Source: Gracilaria domingensis (Eukaryota; Rhodophyta; Florideophyceae; Gracilariales; Gracilariaceae). From it: a stretch of 64,000 nucleotides of DNA. The notes beneath the pieces were generated by a model that did no database searches, had not been told where the DNA came from, and worked only from the letters and a program-made list of their open reading frames with translations. Shown one piece after another: positions 1 through 11,840 of the stretch. The position numbers and the translations under genes are program-made. How positions within the stretch are numbered: position 1 is the first letter of the stretch; each line of letters starts with the position of its first letter. Where the stretch lies: NCBI GenBank assembly GCA_022539475.1, contig VCMS01000085.1, positions 114,698 through 178,697 on the forward strand. The letters are read 5' to 3'.

Positions 1-1697
1 AATCAGTGTATATGGGACTTGCTCCTTGGCCTCATATAAGGTAGCCTTGGACTCATATGAGGCCACGGAGGCGAAGTAGATTTTCATAAAATTTGTTTAT
101 TTAGCCGCACGATTCAAAACTTCAGTTGTTCAAACAGCAGTTTGAAATGACATTTTGAACTTTACATTCAAATAATCGAACGTCACTCAGATGCAGTCAC
201 TCGAAATGTGCGTGAGCGGTCAATAGTTCACAAAAGAGCATAATCCAAGTTCAAACTACGCTGAATTTAATTCAAACTCAAAGAATACTTCGGCAGCTCG
301 ACTTATTAAAAATCGCTTTACTTTATGAAGGCATAAGTTCCGACCTTACCGGCAGACGGAACAAGGTGACTTTTTTCAAGGAGATAGTTTCTTCAGAGAT
401 TAAAAGTGCATCTTGACAGTCAAAAGAAATCGCGAAAAGAATACGTAGAAGGCTTTATGATATCGAACTTTTGCTTCATATACTTTAATAACCTTCATAT
501 ATTAACTCTAATCGAATGTTCACATCCTCCTACTTAGCTTGTTGACCAACTAATGTCAGCAATACAGTGACAGTCACGCAAATGGTATAGAAAACAGGTC
601 CGACCAGTCTAACTCTGCCATAAATAGGTAGATATACCTCGATCTGAAAGACATCCAGAGCACAAAAACTTCGATTTATTGTTGCTCTTGCAAATTTTGC
701 ACCTTCCTTGATAGACCGCAGCTGTCAAAGTGCCATACTTCTTTATTCTTTTTCGAGAAGTCTGTGCCAGATACATACCAGTCTCAGCCACTGGCAAGCT
801 CGAATCCACCTTTTCCTCAGAATCTCTTCTGATCCGGACATTAGAATTTCAGTTGTTACCGATAAGCTGGTCTGCCAGTTTACAATATAATGAATGCGGT
901 GATAAGTACTTAAGATTTCTAGTTGAACCTTTGTAGAGATTCCACGCATCAACAGCACATATAACGAATGGAGTTGTATTAACTCGAAACGACCATTACT
1001 TAACTGCCAATTTGCTCTACAATTTGAGGTCATCCTGTGTGCAACGATTGTGAGCGTCGATTTTGGAGCACACATGGGAATACTTTACGAAATCATCTGG
1101 GATAGATATAGGAAAATAAATCAGTTCAGCCGTTCCGTGGGCGTTTCTCTAGCGGGTGAGATTGATTGGACTGCCAGGAGTGGTCGAACCATAGGTGCTG
1201 ATGAAATATCGTCTCTCCCGATCTACCGTCCAAGAAAGGTTAATTCCAAAACCAGTTTAAATCCGGAAGCCGTTCATGTTCTATAGATAACGAGAGCTAC
1301 AGCAATCGGTTTCGATATTTTTTGAGCGAAGAAGAATCTACTCGGCGAGACAAAGCTATGGACACCAAAAATGGCGCCATATTAAAATGAGAAGTAGCAA
1401 CAATGTAACATGTTTTACAATGAAAGGGTAAATCAATACAGTTCTTTGCGTTCACGACCTTGTTTGTAACAGACACGGACTGCTCCAGCGCATTTTCGAC
1501 TACTGCCGTTCTCGAAATGATTCTGCCAACTCGCAGACAGACGTTGAGAGTTCGAAATGGTCGCGCTGTTGCGCGGAAGCGATGCTAACGCAAATCAAAA
1601 GCTGTGCAAATGACTAAGGCCCATCAGTAGATTGCGATTCGAACCATTGCAGAAAACACTGATTCGAGCAAGTCTATCATTTTTGAACTGAAACGTC
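1..1697. other. AT-rich stretch, no gene seen
   Basis: Only short overlapping ORFs on both strands, none with a recognisable motif. Base composition is AT-rich and matches the decayed transposon DNA that follows, so this is probably old intergenic or repeat sequence. Confidence 0.5.
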
Positions 1698-3868
1698 TTG
1701 TCCCAAATAAAGATGACAATATCATACAAGCTTAAACTAGTTAGAATGTTAATGTCCCATGTCGGTCGACGACCTATATTAAAACAAGATGAAGAAAAGC
1801 TGATCGTCGCGCTGGTAATGAGAGCAGCAGAACGAGGATTGGCTGTCTACAATGAAACTCTCAAGCTCGTGATGGCTTCTGTGGCTGGTGATGGCATCGC
1901 GGGGTGGAAGCAGGTAGTTCTATCTAAAGATGCAATAAGATCTTTCGAAGCCGACACTGCGATGATCTTTGCGTCCAGAAATTTCATCCGAAACACAATG
2001 CCAAGCTGAAGGGCGAAGACGTCGAGTATGTTCATACGTTCTTGGACGTAGTAACAAAACTTGGAACGGAACATCCCCGGTTGCTGCAGAACCCCGACAG
2101 AGCCTGAAATATGGACGAGACGGCTGTTCAATCTACGTGGATAAAGCAAAGAAAGCATACGGTACAAAGAAGTCAAAGCATTGCGGTTGCCGTTTTCCCC
2201 TCGTGATCATTTGGATGGTGTGTGTACTGCCTGTGCCTGGTGAAGGGGCTCAAGTGCTTACTATATGTTTGATTCGAACCGTAATCCAATATATGCCGTA
2301 TCTTTGTGGCATCTAAACCGTGGATATGGTTGGTTTATGCATAATGTTCGCACACAACAGGCACAGGGCCAACCTAAAAAAATTGCGTGTTTTTATTTCG
2401 TTACATTTGTCATCATCAGACATGTCTTAGACCGTCATATCACACATTTTCGACATATATATGACTTATATATGACATTGTGCCAAACCAGACATATCGT
2501 AGTCACATGGATCTCTTTGTCAGAGATAAAGTGTACATATACTGCTCAAATGTTCACCTGGGTTCAGAAAAAGACGAGCGGTATAAACAAGCATAATACG
2601 GCAGTCATGGTTTACTCTGCTTCGTGTTTGAAAGCACCTCTATTCTCTATCGTGGCTGGTAAAACGCCGATGTCCGGATGGATAGAGCACCTCTCGAAAG
2701 TGTAATATAACAGTCCCGCAGAGTTTGAGAAGTATTGCAACCCAGATTAGATGCGAAAAGGAGCCGCTATCAAAGTCATTGGAAAGGGCTCCATGTATCT
2801 TGAAACCCTTTACGCTTTCATAAAACACGTAACCAAACTTGTTCGACAGAACGTGCCGAAGTCAGAATTGTGTTTGCTGAAAATGAACGGACATTAGTCA
2901 AGAGAGTGAATTAAATGGATTGATGAGTGTGAGAAGTAGTACTGTTTACCGGTTATCAAGCCAGCTGACACGTCACATTTTCCACAGCCATGTGACAGAA
3001 GAATTAGCAAATCATTCAAGCAGTCTATGCGGTTCTTGAGGGATCAGTTCTTCAAGGTACTCATTCCAGATACAGGCACCCCGCAATTTAATCTTTTATG
3101 TGCGGCATATGCCCATGAGTGCATAGCAATCTTGCAGATTAGGGTATCCTTTGCCGTCACCGGAGTTCTTCCGTTCAAGCGGTATTTCGCTGACCAATTC
3201 AAAACGATTGGGAGCCCAGAAACCGCAGTAGATGTGAAAGAGAGGAGAACGATAGCATCGAGGGTGAATACTGTAAGACTACGGCATACAGGTGAGAGTG
3301 TTGTCGCGAAAGTAACCAAAATTTTAGAAGCGACAAGCAGTCCTACCTTGAAAGTGAAGCACCTTAGAAACCTTATGTCTAACGCTTAGACAGCATACAA
3401 CATAATTGTGATGGCCATTCATCCTGTATAGACAGAGAAAGAGTTGGAATCAGAGAATGGAAATAAGAAGCAAGAAACGTCCGTTAGTCAGATTGTGGGG
3501 CTCCTGTTGTGCACAAAACTGTAGCGAAAATGATTCATGAAAGGAAGGGAAAAGCCCTACAGAAGAAATAGGTGGAAATCGGTGCAAAAGAGGCGGTAGT
3601 ATTGAAGCAACTTCGCATAGTAGAGAAAAAGAAACACCGAGAGAAGGCATCGAAGGAAGAGAATGAGCTGCGTCTGAAGGAGCGACGAAGTGAGGAGCGA
3701 AATGAGTTTGCTTCCCGAATTGCAGAGCAGTATGTGCGCAAACAGTTTCACATGTCGAAGAAGAAACTTCGTCAATTGTTGGGCAATAGAAGAAGAGATT
3801 ATGAATTTGATATTAAGGCTTCATGTGTCTTGATAATCCAAGAGCTCTGTGCAGCAGTTGGCTTTTAG
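1698..3868 (+). pseudogene. pogo/jerky-like DDE transposase remnant
   Basis: Three plus-strand pieces read as one decayed transposase of the CENP-B/jerky/pogo superfamily. Positions 1698-2009 give the N-terminal DNA-binding part, with a glycine-arginine start followed by an EE-rich helix and a ...RAAERGL... block typical of the region before the catalytic core. Around 1990-2190 another frame gives the linker and first catalytic block, ending in a NMDET motif whose Asp is the expected first catalytic residue; the Trp normally just before it is a TGA stop near 2096. Positions 3027-3389 give the C-terminal block (...SFAVTGVLPF...), the usual 'G-hydrophobic-PF' segment after the core. Positions 3572-3868 encode a charged Lys/Glu-rich coiled coil, common at the end of these proteins. 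Several frameshifts and stops make it non-functional. The family call is firm at superfamily level; the clade is not. Confidence 0.7.
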
Positions 3869-4526
3869 TAGATTCCTGTATTGACCACGATGGACACTGT
3901 CCGGATTCAATGAACGTTGTTGCCTTTCGTGATGCCTGAGGCTGTTCATAAGTTCGGGAAGGGCATGTTGACACTGATACAGATAGAACTAATGGCGATG
4001 ATATATTTGCACTCAGTCTTGAGAGCCAGAAACAAACCGTTTCTGAGATATTTAAAATATTGTTGAAGATTGTCCAAATTTTGACTTTTGTGAATGGTAC
4101 CCAAAGAACAGTCATCAGTTCATTCTCAATTTCATTTTGCTTCGAAACCATTTTAATGTACTCCCCACGAATAGGCATAGTCAGTTCTGACAGTTTGTTC
4201 ATCCGAAACCGTCTTGTAGCGTACTTTATAACAGCAATAAATCGCATTCTTTTTCTTAAAAGAGCTTCTGCAGCTTTGACTGAAGCGAAAAAGGAATCGG
4301 CGCATACCAGGCGATTGATTCCAAACCAACCTTGAACCAGTCGTGAGAGGACAGATGTGCCATTTCGAAACTCATCAGAATATTTCATTGACTCCGTGGA
4401 AGTACTGCCCATTGTAATTTCGATTTTGCGAAGTATACCGCTCTGATCACAACAAACAGTTATCAGTTCACAGCCGATTTCCGGACTCCGGTCCAGAGCA
4501 ATGTAGTTCGGAAGTTCATTGTTCAA
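3840..4526 (-). pseudogene. piggyBac-type transposase fragment
   Basis: The minus-strand ORF from 4526 reads as the middle of a piggyBac (DDE_Tnp_1_7) transposase: a YIALD...P..G block, a CC..SGI..KIEI block, then RLV..WFG..R.V.ADSFFASV.AAE and a following IK.A..RF segment. The Asp in ADSFF is the expected second catalytic residue. Beyond about 4020 the frame is lost; another frame shows a short NPDSVHRGQYR-like stretch reminiscent of the family's later 'VDxHNxYR' block. It has no start codon context, no full length and no terminal repeats that I could find, so it is a fragment. Its 3' edge abuts the coiled-coil end of the preceding transposase remnant on the opposite strand. Confidence 0.75.
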
Positions 4527-5072
4527 ATAATGTTAACCAAGCCCATATCCGCGTGACATACTTTCGTCCGCACACAACGAGCTCGATGTGGAGCAATCCC
4601 AAAAACGGAAAAGCCACCGAGGCAGTTCGAATCCTCTCTCGAGAGAGAGGTTCGCACAGCGACAGCGCACCGTTTATCCTCCGGTGTGGATGTAAATCCA
4701 CGAGAACTTAAGGCGATACCACAGGGTTGAGCAAGAATGCTCCGGACGGGAGAACCAAGCAAAGGTAACAAAGTATTGTAGGGATATCCGTGACCAGCGA
4801 TGGTAGCTGTATTCAATGTAGATATCCAGAGATGGAACAACGAAATAATTATAGGCGGTGATGAACAAAGCCAATGGTAAAGGACGAAGAAGAAGATGCA
4901 ATGCCCCCTCTTTTCCACTGTTCTGATTTTCGGGGGGGTGGCTATCACAGAGTATGGCGAAGAATGAGGAACTCTCGGAGATGGTTATATGACTACTTTT
5001 TGAATGCTGAAGTAAGGCTCTCGCCGACCTGGACATCTATTTTTAGCGTCTCCCCTGATTTTTTGCACGCTT

Positions 5073-5530
5073 GTGGCAGCAGTTCGTTTGACGGCATCGG
5101 AGAAGCGAAGGAGTAGATGGCGAAAACCACTGGCTCTCGAACCTCCGGTGGCGTCGTTTGTTATGTACGTGGGTGGCAGCACGTGCAAAAGAGTTGCCAC
5201 AACATTGGGAATAGGGAGAAGCACGGTGGGCGACTCAGTGCGATATGTATCTGACATAATTTGTTCGGCATTTTGTGATGAGGTTAATTCTCCTGCGACA
5301 GAGAAAGAGCTTGCGCAGGTAATGGATCGATTTGAAGGGCAATCTGGACTCCCGTAGTTCGTGGGCGCAATCGATGGCACTCATATTCGTTGGCCGACAT
5401 GTCTACAGGATCAGTACTATGAATATCGCTGTTATAAGGGCTTTACTAGCGTAATAATTTTCGCAGTATGCGACGCGTCAAGGAGGATAATATACGGGGA
5501 CTTCAGTCGCCCAGGGGTGTTGGGCGACAG
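5073..5530 (+). pseudogene. Harbinger (PIF) transposase, 5' piece
   Basis: The reading frame from 5073 runs through a helix-turn-helix-like segment (...ATTLGIGRSTVGDSV...) into GAIDGTHI, the first catalytic block of PIF/Harbinger (DDE_Tnp_4) transposases. A YKGF.SV..FAVCD block follows, whose Asp is the second catalytic position. An in-frame TAG at 5355-5357 sits just before the first block and is explained by CAG to TAG. The frame stops making sense exactly at 5531, where a Tigger-like element has inserted; the protein resumes at 8668. The upstream part, back to about 4970, may also belong to it but is out of frame. DNA at 4527-5072 holds no other gene that I can support. Confidence 0.8.
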
Positions 5531-5819
5531 TACAGATAACCCTCGGTATATTAATGCGGAGCATAGAAACAGAAAATATTCTACAAAGCAGTAAATTAGT
5601 ACAACGCGGATCCTTAACAGAAATCTCTGAACTAGCTATGTATCCGCAAAAGACTCAAGAAGACAGGGAAAAGGAGAAATATCGGTCTGCGTCATAATTC
5701 TGACACGCTGACTGCGCAGCACACGCTGAGTTCTTCGTAGAGCAGCGATAACTGCGCTGCTCATATCGTTTTGCGCTTCCAAAATAAGCAACAATACAGC
5801 AATATAAGACAGCTTTTCA

Positions 5820-8270
5820 TCAATTAGAAAGCTCTTTTATAAGAGATGTATCCTCGTTTTCTCTCGCAGACTCCTTCTCAACGTGTTCAGTCTCATTTCT
5901 CGCATCATTAACAATGTCTTCCAGAGATGTTACACAAGTTATTTCTTCATTTTCGCCTTCCGCATTAAGTAAAGACTCCGCATTAATGCGCCCACGTAGG
6001 GCGATCGGGACCAACTGCCTTGCATGATCTTCCACTTCAGTGTCAACGCTGGAATCCCCATTTTCTCGATTCTCTTAACTCCTTGTTTCTGACATAAGTT
6101 TCTGTAGAGCAAACGCGGTAACGCGCTATCAGCGAAGTTGATACTCATAACTCGTGCAGCGAGGTTTGATCCTAGGAAAGGAAAGTATGAAACTTGGCCC
6201 AAAACTGGGATATTTTGAGGTGGTTGGGTGTCGGAGTGTCCGCTGGACTGGCCATGGTGTGGCACGTGGTATTGAGTGGTCGTGGGTACACGTGGTCTGA
6301 TTTGGGTCTATTCACAGAGGAATAGCTTCGACAGTCGAATTATTTACTGGCCGCTGACGCGGGCTGGTCACGTACACCACGTGTGTGGCTTTGCAAAAGC
6401 GTGCACTAGATTATTTAATTTAGTTTAACTAATTTACCGGTTACGGTATAAGGGGTGAGTTCGCGGTCACCTCCACCTTCAGAAAAAGGTAACCGGGTTG
6501 GGCTCTGGACTAGTTTCACCTGCGCGAAGTGCACCACTCCTCCCGGAGAGTCACCGCGTACGGTACGTTCTAGCTCCATCCCTCGGGATCTTTCAGAAAA
6601 TTCTGATCATTTGTGGCCATTGCCCTCGGGCTAATTCCGTCTTCGGACAGCTTAAATCGTGCAGATACCGCTTACTAACAAGTGGTAGAACTACCAACTC
6701 TGTATAGAGATCTTTGCCGCGTGGGCTGAATACACGTCTCCGTCACCCGCTGCCGGGTCTGTTGCCGCTTTCCGCACGCCCCGCCGGGGGTTTCCTCTGG
6801 GGTTTTCCCTCTTTTCTCCTTTTTGCCTAGGGGTTCCACTGCCGGCTGGTGCGGCCCATCACTGTGGTCTTCGTTTTGGGATCTTTGCGTAGCCTGTTCC
6901 CCGTCAACCTCCGAGGTATATCCCGAGGCACGGGCGGTCTTAAGCCCGCCATTTTCCCTGCACAGAGGGCTCTTTCCCTGAGTCTACCTCCCTGAGGGAG
7001 CAAGGACTCGAACGCCTTGAGTGTCTCTCCCGCCCCCGGGTTTGCACTACAGTTTCTTGTGCAACCTAGAGTTATAAAACACATTGTTTGGAATACATTC
7101 TCAAATAGCTTGGACCTTCTTCATAGCCGACAGTTGATCAATCTTGTAAATATTCTGTACTTCTTTTTCCATGTGATCTAGCGCTCTCTGGTAACGATAG
7201 CAACTGTATCGTTTCTTCAACCAAGCAATATTTCTCGCATCCATTGGTTGTAATTTTGAAGTCGTGTTGGCAGGAAGGAACAAAACTTCGACGTTATCCA
7301 CTACAGGAAGAACAGCATTGCTTCCATGTACACTGGCATTATCAAGCAGCAGCAAAACCTTTCATGAAGGGGACTCCGAACTTATGTGGTCCGAAAACCT
7401 TTGGAGCCAGTCTACAAAAATGTCGGATTTCATCCACGCCTCTTTATTCCAATGGTAGTCAGAGCCAAGTTCAGCTCCTGTCTTCTTACGAAAGCAATGC
7501 GGTCTGCATGCGTTACCAATGACTAAAAGCGGGATGTGGTCTGAGCCATCAGTATTCGCACAGGAAAGAAACCGTCAATCTAACCTTTTCCTTCTTCCTC
7601 CCTGGAAGTCTTTCTTGCGCAAAGGTTTGATCAGGTGCCATTCTATAGAACTATCCAAACTTGTCTGCGTTAAAGCGGTCCTGGAGACTTTATTTAGAGA
7701 CATTTTTTCTAAGAGTCTCGATATTGGCTGCAATGGCATCATCATCAGCATCCCCACTTTCTCCATAAAATGGAAAAGATTTTAGACCTTTACGCTTTTG
7801 AAAATTTTATAACCATCCGTTGCTGAGAGTTAATTTAATTCTCTTCTCATTGTCAATGCCCTTGTTCATTTCCTCTATGATTCTCCTGCCAACCTCTATC
7901 ACCATTCCTCCAATTATCGCTCTTCTTGCTCCAAACTGATTCATTATCCAATTTCACAAGGCCTTTTCAAACTCTGGATACTGTCCATCGCGTCGACGAA
8001 AACGGTTTCAAGCAGGGTTTTGGTCGTCTTCTGCGCTCAAAATATGAGAAATGGTAGCTTGAGCTAGGCATTTAGACAGCTTAAACCTTTTCCGAGCCCA
8101 TTCTGCTAAATCCTGTTGGTCTCTGGATAAAGATTCGTTTCTTCTTCGTTTACACTCATTTCGAATTTGTTCTTTTTGCTTCAGTGTTAATTTTCTTCCG
8201 CTGGATATTGTTTCAATTGCTTGAGGTATGCACTGCTGATTACAAGAAGGTGAGTGCTTGAGCGATAATC
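5820..8270 (-). pseudogene. Tigger-like transposase, decayed and interrupted
   Basis: Read on the minus strand and compared with the intact copy at 35614-37212, the same protein can be followed from about 8270 down to 5820 with many stops and shifts. It shows an N-terminal HTH segment (8.0-8.2 kb), a middle part with NGWL.NFQKR and GESGDA, and then (7355-7101) LLLDNASVHG with the second catalytic Asp and LPANTTSKLQPMDA with the third. The line is broken inside an LHKKL motif at 7057 by the solo LTR and resumes at 6097. The last part (6035-5820) ends in an acidic tail like that of the intact protein. It is clearly inactive. Confidence 0.8.
6103..7051 (+). mobile_element. solo LTR of a Ty3/gypsy element
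   Basis: 949 bp bounded by TGTAGAGCAAAC at 6103 and GTTTGCACTACA ending at 7051, a near-perfect terminal inverted repeat with TG...CA ends. It is flanked by a perfect 5-bp target duplication GTTTC at 6098-6102 and 7052-7056. The sequence resembles the LTR of chromovirus B at 52846-53753 but in the opposite window orientation, sharing for example CACGTGTGTGGCT and the CTCAAGGcGttCGAgTCCTTGCTCCCT stretch in parts. It is a clean unequal-recombination product inside the decayed Tigger-like transposase gene. Confidence 0.9.
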
Positions 8271-8667
8271 TAGCTTTTAAAAGGGCGATCTTGCCTTTTT
8301 GTTTCGTTCTATTGGCTACATGGCTTTGTTTAGGTGATCTGAAGCAGCGGCTATTGGCAACAGAATAGATTGTAGGTGGCAGTTTAAGTAACGTTTGGAT
8401 TATGTTTTACTTGGCTCCCAAAGATTTTATCTACAGTGTGAACAGTGAAGAGAACGGTATTCTTGTATCAAGAGTGACTTGTTACATAGAGAGCATCACT
8501 TATGAAACATTTGATTTTTACATACAGAAATCTATTACTATATCTGTATTCTGGAAAGTATTGATTGTGAAGCTTGAAGAGGGGTCTGACCGTTATCGAC
8601 AGGTCCCAAATTCTTATACAGTGGATATTCATCTTGCGCGTTGTTTTTATATTGAGGGATGTCTGTG

Positions 8668-8943
8668 CAATCTATGGCAGGTCTGCGCTGAAGCGCAACA
8701 TTGAGAGTAGGAAATGAATTGGTCCTACATTTATCAAGGACTCGTCAAATGCAGGTGTGGGGGTGAGACCTTACCTAATGGGCGACTTCGCATTTACACT
8801 TGAACTAAACATGATGAAATCGAGCTCAGAGGCCGAGGTGAGAGCTAGCTCAGTGCTGCGCGTATGGGACGGGTTAGCGTCGAAAACAAGGAAGCCAATT
8901 GAATGTGCTTTTGGTTTATTAAATAACCGTTTCCCTTTGCTTC
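8668..8943 (+). pseudogene. Harbinger transposase, 3' piece
   Basis: After the Tigger-like insertion the Harbinger frame resumes: ...IYGRSALKRNIESRK, a TGA, then PTFIKDSSNAG, a PYLMGDFAF block (the conserved 'YLLGDsaY' third catalytic region) and IECAFGLLNNRFPLLL, the conserved C-terminal helix. If the intervening DNA plus one TA is left out, the codon split at the junction closes in frame (AGT-A joined to CA), which is strong evidence that this was one gene. It ends at about 8943, where an LTR-like sequence starts. Confidence 0.8.
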
Positions 8944-9740
8944 TGGGATTCAAGCCCGGAAACGGGAAACACGCACAAAACGTCCGAGATCCTGCTCCCT
9001 GTTGGGATGGAAGCTCGGCTGCAGAGCCTCTGTTGCCGCCGAGAACCTGGGTGTAAAGACAGTAGTCGGCTGAGATAGAACTTACAGAGGTGAAATAGAG
9101 AAGCCAGAAAGGTAGGAAAAACCCAGAAAAAATGGGAAAAGGGTAGAGAAACTCGAGAGAGTGGACTGTAGATCCCAGAGGAGGCGTAGCTCGATAAGGG
9201 AAAGAGAAAGAAAAGATGCAGAAAACTAGTTAATGGTCCTGCGCAAGCAGGCAACAGGCCCGAAAGACGCGGAAAAACAAATGAGAAACAACGAAAGAAC
9301 CCAATACTGGGACGGAAATCTGTCCTGCACTCAGGAATAAGAAGCAAACAAAAGGTCAACTCGCACTGGGTATTCAGAGATCCTCAGGCTTCCCCAGGGG
9401 AGTTTGCGCACTGATACCACTTGTGGTGACCCTCCGTGTGGAGTTGTGCACCGGCAAGGGCAGCGACGACAAGGGCCCACACTCAAGAGATGAATCTCAA
9501 GTGTTCTTACTTTCGAGTGGCAGTTCTCAAAGGCGAGACTTGGTTGACTTTACTAAGTGCTCGCGACGGTGACCACGCGTTTACCTAAGTAGGTCTAACT
9601 ACACATTAAACTAACAGTATTAAGTAAAGTAGTGCAGATTCCATGAGGTCCATACACGTGGATCACCCAGTGTTAGGGTGCCTCATCCGAGGCAAAACGC
9701 GTTAAGGGAAAACTAAAAGCGTTTTCAGTGGACTTGCAGA
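8944..9740 (-). mobile_element. probable decayed solo LTR (B-like family)
   Basis: The left edge TGGGATTCAAGCCC lies where the Harbinger frame ends and aligns loosely with the TGTAGTGCAAATCCC edge of the B LTR. Further along it shares recognisable blocks with the B LTR in the same window orientation: GTGACCCTCC..G.GGAGT.GTGCAC near 9430 and CACCTAAGTAGGT followed by an AT-rich AAACTAAG-like stretch near 9570-9620. The right edge is not sharp, and no target duplication was found. Confidence 0.6.
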
Positions 9741-10350
9741 CAAGGTGACTGGTATAGTAAGGTAATATGACCAACGTTATTGAAAAATAAGTAAGTTTTT
9801 CTTTCACTGGCATTTCCCTGAGTGTGATTTTTTGAAAAAATTAAAATTCCTCGAAAGTGCCCTTATATTTTATAGAAAGACATCAATTTTATTTACCACC
9901 GCATGATGATTCAATGACAATGGGTTTTGCTAGGGTTGTCCAACACCATACAATGGTTCTAAATCCATTCCACCTGTGAAGGCCAGTGCAAAACCAAGAG
10001 ATCATTTCTCCCATGATAGGATCACATCCATGACTTACGTACACCTTCATCACTCAGGTACGAATCCTTAAAGAAGTTAACAAAACTAAGAGACCCCAAA
10101 GGGTTTGCTCCACAGCTTCCAACAGGGGTCTACTTGCAGCACGAAGACACAATCTCACTAATGCTGATGGCATGTAAAATTGTTCACAACATGTCATAAA
10201 ATGGCTGTCACTTGTATGATATGAAACAACATGAAGACACGGAGGAAGACAGAAATGCGGTTACACGAGGGACAGCACAGGGCCGTGCACAACGTCACAA
10301 AGTAATGAATTGCTTTATTATGTCATTAATAAATGACCACAACGTCAAAT
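9741..10350. other. intergenic, nothing recognised
   Basis: No ORF with a recognisable motif and no terminal repeat was seen here. The stretch is moderately AT-rich. Confidence 0.4.
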
Positions 10351-10864
10351 GTCATTACATCTTTTCAATAAACCTCTCAAGCAACATGCGCATCATGAAA
10401 CGGTCATCATTTCTACGTTTCAGTTCACTAACGATCTGCACATGACGTTCCGACTGCTCATTTGACTACTGTTCAAGAAAACCGTTTCCTAAAGTCTTCG
10501 CGCATTTTCTGCTACTAGATAACTCAGTGTCCTGCAATGTGTCTGCTGTGCTCAGAACATCCGGTGGTTCATGGTGTGCCTTGTGCGGTGCAAACCCACG
10601 TGCGGGCAAACAACAGCCCTGTCGCGGAAAAAACACCGGCAAGGTGTTCACGTCCTGCACTTTATAAGGGTAGAGACAGTGGTAGAACCCTCCGATAAGG
10701 CTGAAACGAGCCTGATGTAAATCAGAGCAGCACCGTCCCGGGCGTTCAGTGAGAAGTAGGGGTGGGTAGAATCGGCGTAGGATCTGGATGATCTTGGAGA
10801 GGTACAGCGAGTGAAAATATCCATGCCAATGGTGTTGGACAAAACGAATAACAAAAAATTTCAC
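10351..10864 (-). pseudogene. broken minus-strand ORF, unknown
   Basis: A 132-codon open frame (10864-10466) ends in a TAG and then continues in the same frame for about 35 more codons to 10351, giving a charged helical end (...SELKRRNDDRFMMRMLLERFIEKM). Such Arg/Glu/Met-rich helical tails occur at the C-terminus of Myb/SANT-like accessory proteins of Harbinger elements, and a Harbinger remnant lies 1.4 kb away, so this could be that accessory gene. The resemblance is only in composition, and the N-terminal part is not convincing protein. Confidence 0.3.
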
Positions 10865-11520
10865 TTAGCGATGCACTGACATGCGAGATCGAGAAATATT
10901 CCTAGAATATGTGAGCCAAACCTGTTCAACAGAGCAGAGTAACAAGAGCCACATTACGGAAATAATAATAGTAAAACAAAGAAAAGCTGCCGTAAAGACT
11001 CTCTCGGACTTCTCAGTGGTACAGATCGGATGACTATCTCAGAGTTGCGGCGGTTTTGCGGTTAAGAATGAAGAACTTTCGCAACCGGCAAGAATGTCGA
11101 GCTAAAAGCCTTCTTGAAGTTCACGTCCCGTTCAGTGGCGGCAGATGCTCCTAATTATACATGGCACTTGATCATACCAACTAAAATATCCAACTATTCG
11201 GCGCTCTCGGTCAACGATCTACACGTGTGCAAACATGGCAGGCGTGCAACGGCGCACCATGCCGCGGGCCATCTTAAGTCCACGTGGGCTAGAACAGAAC
11301 TCTTTTTGGGCATACGCAAAAACAACGCCATTACTATAGTAAAATATCATAACATGGGTTTTTGAAGCCGGTAACGGATCCACAAAATATATAAAAAGCA
11401 TTTTAGTGCATTTTTTTGAAACAAATTTGCTGTACACCTTTGCGCACTCATATACATGCAATTGGTCAAAAAGAGCCTTAATTGTTTTTTGTTACCATCC
11501 GCATTGTGGAGGCGTTTCTA
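10865..11520. other. intergenic, nothing recognised
   Basis: Short ORFs on both strands without motifs. No promoter or repeat stands out before the hairpins that begin at 11521. Confidence 0.35.
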
Positions 11521-11556
11521 GGGGGTGTGTCCTGGCACTCCCTAGGACACACCCCC
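11521..11556. repeat. perfect 13-bp stem hairpin
   Basis: GGGGGTGTGTCCT at 11521-11533 is followed by a 10-nt loop and the exact complement AGGACACACCCCC at 11544-11556. The role is unknown; it is strong enough to fold in RNA or as a cruciform. Confidence 0.85.
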
Positions 11557-11592
11557 CCTCGAATTTTTTCGGATCTCGGCTGGGAGATAAGC

Positions 11593-11618
11593 AAAGTGCA
11601 GCGAGGAAGCTGCACTTT
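11593..11618. repeat. perfect 10-bp stem hairpin
   Basis: AAAGTGCAGC at 11593-11602, loop GAGGAA, then GCTGCACTTT at 11609-11618. It lies 37 bp after the first hairpin and could belong to the same unit, for example a small RNA or a terminator. Confidence 0.85.
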
Positions 11619-11683
11619 TCTGTCCCCACCTCTGACAACCCTCAACGCGCGCGCCGCCCCGGGCGCCGGCGCGCCGCCCGCCG

Positions 11684-11840
11684 CACAGAAGAATTGGAGC
11701 CCGCGGCGCGGGGCGCTGGCGCGGCGGCGCCAAGAAGAATGGGAGCACGCTTCGCGCCGCGCCGGCGCGACGGCGCAGAGACGGATGGGAGCGCGCGTCG
11801 CGCCGCGCTGGCGCGACGCCACAGGGACGAATTGGAGCGC
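11684..11840. repeat. 46-bp degenerate tandem repeat (minisatellite)
   Basis: The anchor ATTGGAGC/ATGGGAGC starts at 11693, 11739, 11785 and 11831, so the period is exactly 46 bp over about 3.4 copies. Each anchor is preceded by a GA-rich segment and followed by GC-rich sequence (CGCG..GC.GGCGCGACGGCGC). The period is not a multiple of three, so the long ORFs crossing it on both strands cannot be a repeat protein; they come from high GC content. The surrounding DNA at 11640-12170 is unusually GC-rich compared with its neighbours. Confidence 0.85.

Larger units (their letters stand above)
5533..8665 (-). mobile_element. decayed Tigger/pogo-like element (with nested LTR)
   Basis: The ends are CAGATAACCCTCGGTATAT at 5533 and its imperfect inverted copy (ATATTGAGGGATGTCTG) ending at 8665. 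They match the termini of the intact Tigger element at 35502-37749. The target duplication is TA at 5531-5532 and TG (a mutated TA) at 8666-8667. The element inserted into the Harbinger transposase gene and was later split by a solo LTR at 6103-7051. Without the LTR it would be about 2.2 kb, the same as the intact copy. Confidence 0.85.

Noticed and set aside
4616-4660. GTTCGAATCC resembling a tRNA T-loop
   Set aside because: No acceptor, D or anticodon arms could be drawn around it; the adjacent CTCTCGAGAGAG is just a palindrome.
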